This document shows positions 5,935 through 10,840 of a DNA stretch of 10,840 nt, piece by piece. The notes beneath the pieces are model-generated. The model was not told where the DNA came from. It ran no database searches and saw only the letters and a program-made list of their open reading frames with translations. The position numbers and the translations under genes are program-made. Origin of the DNA: DSOS01 sp035286585 (GTDB lineage: Bacteria; Chloroflexota; Anaerolineae; Anaerolineales; UBA4823); the NCBI GenBank assembly GCA_035286585.1, contig DATEDC010000059.1, forward strand, positions 1 through 10,840. Reading direction: 5' to 3'. The stretch's first letter is position 1. Each line of letters starts with the position of its first letter.

Positions 5935-7412
5935 GGGCGTTGCTCCCGGAGGTAGTTGACGATCTCGCCCAGCAAGACCAGCTCGTTCATCAGGCGCGGG
6001 TAAAGCTGCGAGTCGGCGCGGCAGCCGTCCAGCGTGCCGAGCACCATTTTCTCCAGGACAACCCGCATCTGGTATGCCTTCGCCTCGGGGTCGCGCGGCC
6101 GGGGCTGGGAGAGCATATCGGGAGTGATGCGCCGGGTGGCTGCCTCGGCGAACCAGGTCAGCCCGTCCTGCTTGCCCTGCTGCACCTGCAGGCCGCGCCC
6201 CCGCTCCACCCGGTTGTATTCCGCCTGCGAGCGGGTCAGCCAGTTTGCCACCCAGTCGTCCAGCAGCTTCTTCTCCACCAACGGCTCAAAGCGCAGCCGG
6301 TTGATCATCACGGCATCCACCCGGATGCCACAGGCTTGCAGGACCTCGAACTCCCGGCTGGGCGCCAGCGTCCCGGTCGGGTTGCCGAATTCGTCCAACT
6401 CCTCCACTTCGCTCTCTTTGAGGCGCTGGTTCACCTTGTTCAGAATCGTCTCCAGGCCAGTCTCGCCTGCTGGCTCCCCCGGAACGGGCAGGGCGAACAA
6501 CTCGCTCAGTTTGAACTTCTGCAGGTACTCCCGCCACACATCCACTGCCAGGTATGCCGGCAGCTTTTCCAGGGGCACGTGCGGCTGTGGCTCCTCACGC
6601 CCCCCCAGGACCCGTCTCCCCTCCACCGTCACCCAACGCCGGACGGCGCTCTCGTTGTAGTGAAAGCCGGGGCTAGTCTCGCCCGCCCAGGGCTCCAGGC
6701 GGAAGAGGGTCATCACGTTGGGGACCACTTCAACCCCATCGCGGGTCAGCCCACTGGTCTCTTTACGCCGTCCCTGACGCGCTTCATACTCTTCCTTGCT
6801 TTCCTTCTCGCCCTTAGGCTTAAATGGGTCATCCTCTTCGCTATCACCTCTTGGTCCCAGCGCCGGGAAGGGACCGATCTTGCGGTGCAGGTCAACCGTG
6901 CCTGCCAGGCGTTCTCTTCTCCTGGTGAACACCAGTCCTGGTCCGGAGACCTGGGTGAATTCCACGTTATTGTGCAGCACTGCCGCGCTGGCAGTGTCCA
7001 GGATCACCACCCCCGGGCCGTCGCGCTCTATCTCGCCGGCCCGCTTGCGTACAGCTCCATCCTCAACGAAGAGCGTAGGGCCAGAAGTGCCTGCCGCGTA
7101 AACCACCAAGCGGTCGAAGGCCCGAAAGCGCTCCACCAGCTTGCGCACAGGAAGCACGAATTGGGCGAAAAAGGCCAGCCAGAGCAGGAAACCAAACAAA
7201 AAGAGCAAGCCATCGGAGAAGAGCAGTTGAACGTTGACCGGGATATCCCCCCACCGGCGGAGGATCAAGAACAGGATCGTTTTGAGAATATCGAAAGTAT
7301 CGATCCCCTGGTTTGCCGCCCGGATCAGGAAAACGTACCCCGCCATCCCAGCCAGGATGACGCCAAACGTTTGGACCTTTGGGTTACGCGTAAACGAGCG
7401 TTGGTTCTCCAT
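5931..7412 (-). CDS. SPFH/band-7-like membrane protein, first gene of the operon
   Basis: The 493-residue protein has two strong hydrophobic segments (about 15-31 and 62-88), a weaker one between them (39-52), and a large soluble part. That part carries SPFH-like landmarks: DGPGVVILDTASAAVL at 131-146, SGPGLVFTRRRERL at 156-169, TRDGVEVVPNVMTLFRLE at 223-240, DVWREYLQKFKLSELFA at 291-307, and ACGIRVDAVMINRLRFEP at 360-377. A helical tail with repeated Arg/Glu/Gln follows. The order and spacing match the next gene, which argues for an ancient duplication. A strongly charged insert (189-220) sits between the second GPG loop and the TRDG strand. The ATG has no good ribosome binding site and lies 9 bases after a TATAAA box, so the mRNA may be almost leaderless. 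Function is unknown; a membrane scaffold is the family-based guess. Confidence 0.8.
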   Translation of the reverse strand: MENQRSFTRNPKVQTFGVILAGMAGYVFLIRAANQGIDTFDILKTILFLILRRWGDIPVNVQLLFSDGLLFLFGFLLWLAFFAQFVLPVRKLVERFRAFDRLVVYAAGTSGPTLFVEDGAVRKRAGEIERDGPGVVILDTASAAVLHNNVEFTQVSGPGLVFTRRRERLAGTVDLHRKIGPFPALGPRGDSEEDDPFKPKGEKESKEEYEARQGRRKETSGLTRDGVEVVPNVMTLFRLEPWAGETSPGFHYNESAVRRWVTVEGRRVLGGREEPQPHVPLEKLPAYLAVDVWREYLQKFKLSELFALPVPGEPAGETGLETILNKVNQRLKESEVEELDEFGNPTGTLAPSREFEVLQACGIRVDAVMINRLRFEPLVEKKLLDDWVANWLTRSQAEYNRVERGRGLQVQQGKQDGLTWFAEAATRRITPDMLSQPRPRDPEAKAYQMRVVLEKMVLGTLDGCRADSQLYPRLMNELVLLGEIVNYLREQRP

Positions 7413-7421
7413 GCCACTTAT

Positions 7422-7450
7422 TTTATACCACTTGTCCTGAATCGAGCAAA
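7422..7450 (-). promoter_or_regulatory. Promoter of the SPFH-psuKG operon
   Basis: On the minus strand the -10 box TATAAA is at 7427-7422. A weak -35 (TTTGCT, 7450-7445) lies 17 bases upstream of it. Transcription would begin about 7415, only a few bases before the ATG at 7412. No other promoter is apparent within the four-gene run. Confidence 0.5.
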
Positions 7451-7458
7451 TGGCTTGA
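7442..7458. promoter_or_regulatory. Candidate operator, imperfect inverted repeat between divergent promoters
   Basis: TCGAGC and GCTTGA are separated by 5 bases and match as an inverted repeat at 5 of 6 positions. The element sits where the -35 regions of both divergent promoters fall, so a bound dimer could affect both. It is short and could be chance. Confidence 0.3.
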
Positions 7459-7466
7459 GATACCCG

Positions 7467-7475
7467 TGATATACT
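7467..7475 (+). promoter_or_regulatory. Extended -10 promoter of the small membrane protein gene
   Basis: TGATATACT matches the extended -10 pattern TGnTATAAT closely. No convincing -35 is seen at the right distance, as is usual for extended -10 promoters. The expected start of transcription near 7482 is only a few bases from the GTG at 7485. Confidence 0.5.
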
Positions 7476-7484
7476 TGTGCGCGG

Positions 7485-7871
7485 GTGGCTGCGAAGGTTC
7501 GGGAGTTTTTGGTCAGCAAACGCAGCAAATTAACACAAATGGCTCTCCATTTCTCCGCTTTTGTCTTGATCATGTGGCTGCTCTCGGTGGTCTGGTTGGA
7601 TAGCACTAGAACTGCCTACATCTATTGGGCCGGGCTGGTGATCTTCCTGTGGTGGCTTGCCTGGAACCGCCGCCAGCCGCCGCTGCTTCCCCAGGCATCC
7701 AGGAGGATGGTCATATATGTTATCTATATCGGCGGAGTGCTCGCTATGGCCGTGTTCATCTATAACCCCCTCGTCTTATTGCTACTGATCGAATTGGTCC
7801 TGCTCATGGGGCTCGATCTGCGCTCCCGCATGAAAAAAACAGGCAGAAATGGGGAACTGCCCCTCCGCTGA
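7485..7871 (+). CDS. Small four-helix integral membrane protein, unknown family
   Basis: I do not recognise this 128-residue protein. It has a basic N-terminus, four hydrophobic helices (about 20-37, 43-60, 74-92, 95-110) and a basic tail (112-128 with several Arg and Lys). By the positive-inside rule both ends face the cytoplasm. Helix 2 is rich in Trp (FLWWLAW). The GTG start lies right behind an extended -10 box and would give an almost leaderless message. An ATG at 7539 would remove 18 residues but keep all helices; neither start has a ribosome binding site. The gene is divergent from the SPFH-psuKG operon and shares a 72-base control region with it, so joint regulation is possible. Confidence 0.72.
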   Translation: MAAKVREFLVSKRSKLTQMALHFSAFVLIMWLLSVVWLDSTRTAYIYWAGLVIFLWWLAWNRRQPPLLPQASRRMVIYVIYIGGVLAMAVFIYNPLVLLLLIELVLLMGLDLRSRMKKTGRNGELPLR

Positions 7872-7917
7872 TCTATTTGCCTCGCCTCTGCAAGCCAGCC
7901 CGGTGAATACCAGCCTC

Positions 7918-7947
7918 CTGACGAAATCGACAAGAGCAGCCCATAAT
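7918..7947 (+). promoter_or_regulatory. Possible promoter of the DUF362 gene
   Basis: In the 111-base gap 7872-7982, CTGACG (7918-7923) and CATAAT (7942-7947) are separated by 18 bases. They match 4/6 and 5/6 of the standard boxes. Transcription would start near 7954, leaving about 29 bases of leader with the ribosome binding site GAGGT at 7973-7977. Nothing else is evident in this gap, including no terminator for the preceding gene. Confidence 0.35.
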
Positions 7948-7982
7948 TGCAGGCTAAATTTCGAACGAATATGAGGTAATAA

Positions 7983-9194
7983 ATGACAGATTTTCCCGGA
8001 AAAGGCAAGGTGGCGGTGCTCAAGACCGCTCCCGAAACCGTTGTAGACGACATCGAGCGGTTAATGCGACTGGCTGGCTTTGAAGCCGCCCTGCCTAAAG
8101 ATAAAACCACCGGTCTGAAGATCAATATCTCCTGGCAAACCTGGTATCCGGCCTGTTCCTCCTCGCCGTGGCAGATCGAGGGCGTGATCAGAACCCTGCA
8201 AAACGCCGGCTATACTGACCTGGTTGGTGTGCACAACGACACCGTGGTGGTAAACACCGCCGACGGTGAGCGCAACAACAAGCACCGCTTCGTGACCGAC
8301 AAATACAATGTGCCCTGCCTGTACCTGTACAACCAGGATTTCGAGTGGGTCGAATACCAACCCAGGCGCCCCTTCCTGGTGCTGGACAAGGTCTACCCGC
8401 AGGGCGTTTTCATCCCCAAAGCGTTGGTCGGGATGAATATCATCCACCTGCCTACGGTCAAAACCCACGTCTTCACCACCATCACAGGGGCGATGAAAAA
8501 CGCCTTTGGAGGGCTGCTGCACCGGGACCGGCACTGGACGCACGCCGTCATTCACGACACCCTGGTGGACCTGCTCGCCATCCAGCAAGATATCCATCCG
8601 GGGATATTCGCCGTGATGGACGGCACCTTCGCCGGCGATGGACCCGGGCCGCGCGCCATGCGCTGGCACGAGAAGGACATCCTGCTCGCCTCCGCCGACC
8701 AGGTCGCCATCGACGCGGTCTCCGCCAGGCTGCAGGGCTTCGACCCGCTGAGCATCCGCTTCATCCGCAAAGCCCACGAGCTCGGTTTGGGTGTGGGCGA
8801 CCCGCGCCAGATCGAGATCCTCGGTTACGATATCGAGCAGGAGCCGCCCTGGAATTTCGTCCAGGAGGACACCTTCGCCAGCCGCGGCCAGAAGATGATC
8901 TATCACGGCCCGCTTAAGCCGCTCGAAAAGCTGCTGCTGCAAAGCCCGCTGGTGCCCTGGTCGTATTTCGCCAGCAACTTCTACCACAACGTGTACTGGT
9001 ACCCGTTTGTCGGTCGCCAGCGCGTCCAGGCCGCTTTGGATACCCGTTGGGGGAGGCTGTTCGAGTCCTACGGCGACGGGCAGGTGGTGATGCCCGGAAT
9101 GGAGCCCAAGACCATCCGCCAGGCTGCCATCGGGCTGGGAGCTTTCGCCGCCGCCCTCGCCGGGGCCGCCTATCTGCTCGCCAGGCGCAGATAG
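7983..9194 (+). CDS. DUF362 domain-containing protein with C-terminal membrane helix
   Basis: The 403-residue protein shows the DUF362 pattern (PF04015), a family of unknown function often linked to iron-sulfur proteins. Landmarks are KTTGLKINISW at 41-51, the signature HLPTVKTHVFTTITGAMKNAFGG spanning 155-177 with KTH and GAMKN cores, MDGTFAGDGPGP at 212-223, and ILLASADQVAIDAVSARL at 233-250. Many family members carry a ferredoxin domain with CxxC motifs; this one has only two cysteines (58 and 112) and no such domain. Instead a hydrophobic helix at 381-400 followed by RRR makes it look tail-anchored, with the body in the cytoplasm. ATG at 7983 is supported by GAGGT 5 bases upstream. It precedes a UPF0104-type membrane protein by 43 bases. 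Confidence 0.88.
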   Translation: MTDFPGKGKVAVLKTAPETVVDDIERLMRLAGFEAALPKDKTTGLKINISWQTWYPACSSSPWQIEGVIRTLQNAGYTDLVGVHNDTVVVNTADGERNNKHRFVTDKYNVPCLYLYNQDFEWVEYQPRRPFLVLDKVYPQGVFIPKALVGMNIIHLPTVKTHVFTTITGAMKNAFGGLLHRDRHWTHAVIHDTLVDLLAIQQDIHPGIFAVMDGTFAGDGPGPRAMRWHEKDILLASADQVAIDAVSARLQGFDPLSIRFIRKAHELGLGVGDPRQIEILGYDIEQEPPWNFVQEDTFASRGQKMIYHGPLKPLEKLLLQSPLVPWSYFASNFYHNVYWYPFVGRQRVQAALDTRWGRLFESYGDGQVVMPGMEPKTIRQAAIGLGAFAAALAGAAYLLARRR

Positions 9195-9237
9195 AGCGCC
9201 TCCCCAACCGCAGTATCACTACTTGCAGCGCTGCTCC

Positions 9238-10272
9238 ATGCCAGCCCGCCTCGATCCCAGCCAGACGAGCCAGCCATCCGTCTCCAGCCTGACCCGCCGG
9301 GTAGCCCTGGGGCTGCTGTTCGGCTTTGTCGTCCTGCTGGTCCTGGCCCTGGCGAGCGACCTGCGCCAGGTAAGCGCGCAGATGCTTGCCTTCCGCTGGG
9401 CGCTCTTCCCGGCCGCGCTGGGGCTGACGCTCTTCAATTACACCCTGCGCTTCTTCAAGTGGCATTACTACCTGGGGCAGATCGGCGTGCGCGGCCTGCC
9501 GCTGCTCCACAGCGCCCGGCTGTTCGTGGCCGGCTTCCCGCTTGCGGTCACGCCCGGCAAGGCTGGTGAAGTGCTCAAGGGCCTCTGGCTGCGGCAGGCT
9601 TCCGGTGTGCCGGCGGCGCGCGGCGTGTCGGTGGTGATCGCTGAGCGGGTCAGCGACGGGTTGGCGGTGATGATGCTCTCCATCCTGGGCGTTTTCGCCT
9701 ACCCGCAGTACTGGCCGGCTTTCGCCTTTATGCTGGCTGCCCTGTTGGGGGTGGTGTTGGTCTCCCAAATCCGCCCGCTGGCCCTGTGGCTTCTCGCTCT
9801 GGGCGAGCGCTTGCCGCTGTTCAGGCGCTTCGCTCACAATATGCACGAGTTCTACGAGGGCAGCTTCGCCCTCTTTCGCCCCCGGGCGACCCTGCTGGCG
9901 GTCGGGCTGGGTACAGTCTCCTGGCTGGGGGAGGGGCTGGGCATGTACCTGATCCTGGTCGGGCTGGGCGTGCCGCCCGGCTGGGGGACGCTCTCCGTGG
10001 GCGTGTTCGCCCTGTCGTTTTCGGTGGCGATCGGGGCGGCCTCCACTCTGCCCGGCGGACTGGGCGCCTCCGAGGCGACCATCGCCGTGATCCTCTCATT
10101 GGCGCTCGGACTGGATAGCAGCACCGCCGCGGCTGCCACCCTGCTGATCCGCTTCGCCACGCTGTGGTTTGGGGTCAGCCTGGGGTTGGCGGTGTGGGCT
10201 TTCTCACCCCAACTGCTCGGGCTGGCAGCCGCAAAAGCTCCCGCGGCGCAGCCTGAGGGCGAACCCAAATGA
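9238..10272 (+). CDS. Lysylphosphatidylglycerol synthase TM-region/UPF0104 family membrane protein
   Basis: The 344-residue protein is almost wholly hydrophobic, with about seven or eight helices. It carries the marks of the MprF flippase-like domain (LPG_synthase_TM): LRFFKWHYYL near 70-79, FPLAVTPGKAGEVLKG at 100-115, IAERVSDGLAV at 134-144, TLPGGLGASEA at 270-280, and LLIRFATLWFG at 302-312. The C-terminal aminoacyl-transferase domain of true MprF is absent, so lysine transfer to lipid is not expected. A lipid or polyprenyl-linked substrate transporter role is the family guess. ATG at 9238 is chosen; a TTG at 9223 adds five residues, and neither has a ribosome binding site. The C-terminal tail is Ala/Pro/Glu-rich. 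Its TGA overlaps the next start as ATGA. Confidence 0.9.
   Translation: MPARLDPSQTSQPSVSSLTRRVALGLLFGFVVLLVLALASDLRQVSAQMLAFRWALFPAALGLTLFNYTLRFFKWHYYLGQIGVRGLPLLHSARLFVAGFPLAVTPGKAGEVLKGLWLRQASGVPAARGVSVVIAERVSDGLAVMMLSILGVFAYPQYWPAFAFMLAALLGVVLVSQIRPLALWLLALGERLPLFRRFAHNMHEFYEGSFALFRPRATLLAVGLGTVSWLGEGLGMYLILVGLGVPPGWGTLSVGVFALSFSVAIGAASTLPGGLGASEATIAVILSLALGLDSSTAAAATLLIRFATLWFGVSLGLAVWAFSPQLLGLAAAKAPAAQPEGEPK
10255..10272 (+). other. ATGA overlap and ribosome binding site linking UPF0104 and PHP genes
   Basis: GAGGG at 10255-10259 precedes ATG at 10269 by 9 bases. The ATG overlaps the TGA of the membrane protein (10270-10272). The two genes are therefore likely translated in a coupled manner. 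Confidence 0.75.
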
Positions 10273-10840
10273 ACGCCGCACGGACGGAGGCGGCGAGATG
10301 GAAAGTCGAGCTGCACTGCCACACCAGCTATTCCAAAGACAGCCTGGCACCGCCCGCGAAGCTGCTGCGCGCCTGCCGGAGCAAAGGCATCGACCGCCTG
10401 GCGGTCACCGACCACAACACCATCCAGGGGGCTCTGGCTGCCCGAGAGCTGGACCCCGAGCGGGTGATTGTGGGCGAAGAGATCATGACCCAGGGGGGCG
10501 AGCTGCTCGCTTTCTTCGTCCGGGAGCATGTGCCGCCCGGGCTGCCGCCCGAGGAGACTATTGCCCGCTTGCGACTCCAGGGCGCCTTCATCAGCGTTGC
10601 CCACCCGTTCGACAACCTGCGTAAAGGTCATTGGAGGCTGCCCGACCTGCTCGCCATCCTGCCGCTGGTGGACGCAATCGAGACCTTCAACGCCCGCTGC
10701 GTCCGGCCGGTCGCCAACCGCCATGCGCAGGCTTTCGCCCGGGAGCATAACCTGGCGAGCACGGTCGGCTCGGACGCCCACACGCCCGGCGAGCTGGGCG
10801 CGGCTTTCTTGTGGATGCCCGAATTCAACGACGCCCTCAG
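10269..10840 (+). CDS. PHP-domain metal-dependent phosphoesterase (3' end outside window)
   Basis: The frame is open to the end of the window, giving the first 190 residues. It matches the PHP fold of YciV/TrpH-like proteins, which hydrolyse phosphate esters such as 3',5'-nucleoside bisphosphates or nucleotide 5' ends, using a cluster of metal ions. The expected ligands are all visible: LHCHTSYSKDS at 15-25 (His16, His18), VTDHNT at 46-51 (Asp48, His49), GEEI at 69-72 (Glu70 or Glu71), VAHPF at 110-114 (His112) and VGSDAHT at 166-172 (Asp169, His171). It should be catalytically intact as far as seen. It is coupled to the UPF0104-type gene by an ATGA overlap. The substrate cannot be fixed. Confidence 0.9.
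   Translation, partial: MNAARTEAARWKVELHCHTSYSKDSLAPPAKLLRACRSKGIDRLAVTDHNTIQGALAARELDPERVIVGEEIMTQGGELLAFFVREHVPPGLPPEETIARLRLQGAFISVAHPFDNLRKGHWRLPDLLAILPLVDAIETFNARCVRPVANRHAQAFAREHNLASTVGSDAHTPGELGAAFLWMPEFNDAL

Noticed and set aside
5940..7469. A 509-codon open frame on the plus strand opposite the first SPFH-like gene, longer than the gene itself
   Set aside because: It lies in the register where each antisense codon faces a sense codon exactly. Stops there need sense TTA, CTA or TCA, which are rare in this GC-rich genome. Its translation has no recognisable motif, while the minus-strand frame has helices and SPFH-like motifs.
7447..7975. TTGAGA (7455-7460) as -35 for TATACT, and TTGCAG (7947-7952) with TATGAG as a promoter for the DUF362 gene
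   Set aside because: The first has a spacer of only 9 bases. The second would start transcription at the ATG itself and remove the good ribosome binding site.
9223..9237. TTG at 9223 as start of the UPF0104-type gene
   Set aside because: It adds only five residues, has no ribosome binding site, and ATG at 9238 is the simpler choice. It cannot be fully excluded.
8061..10781. Three long minus-strand open frames (8987-8061, 9846-8914, 10781-9852) opposite the DUF362, UPF0104 and PHP genes
   Set aside because: All fall in the same codon-to-codon antisense register for most of their length and give His/Gln/Arg-rich peptides without family motifs. The plus-strand genes carry clear signatures.

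Overview
The window is high in GC and densely coded. It most resembles a Chloroflexota genome of the Anaerolineae type. The clues are a membrane protein with long Thr-Pro-rich extracellular stretches, several near-leaderless or weakly led genes, and the general gene style. This is a judgement from composition and protein style, with no database support. No tRNA, rRNA, insertion sequence or CRISPR array is visible, and no gap between genes exceeds about 110 bases.

Layout. (1) Positions 2-2190, plus strand: the 3' end of a MurR/RpiR-type regulator with an SIS domain, a fumarylacetoacetate hydrolase (FAH) family enzyme, and a two-helix membrane protein with Thr-Pro linkers around one extracellular domain. 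(2) Positions 7412-2187, minus strand: a tightly packed four-gene operon. It encodes two related SPFH/band-7-like membrane proteins, then a PfkB-family pseudouridine kinase (psuK) and pseudouridine-5'-phosphate glycosidase (psuG). The junctions are GTGA, TAGTG and a 2-base gap. The operon meets the first group tail to tail, with both stop codons inside one CTAG. (3) Positions 7413-7484: a short divergent promoter region with a candidate operator. (4) Positions 7485-10840, plus strand: a small four-helix membrane protein, a DUF362 protein with a C-terminal membrane helix, a lysylphosphatidylglycerol-synthase-type (UPF0104) integral membrane protein, and a PHP-domain phosphoesterase that runs off the end and overlaps its neighbour by ATGA.

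How the genes fit together. PsuK and PsuG form the known pseudouridine degradation route: pseudouridine is phosphorylated, then split to uracil and ribose 5-phosphate. What stands out is that this pair is translationally coupled to two paralogous SPFH-like proteins that keep matching motifs but differ in membrane anchoring. They may form a hetero-oligomeric membrane assembly. Whether that assembly has anything to do with nucleoside salvage or RNA turnover is open, and it is the most interesting question here. The DUF362, UPF0104 and PHP genes look like an ordinary membrane/housekeeping cluster.
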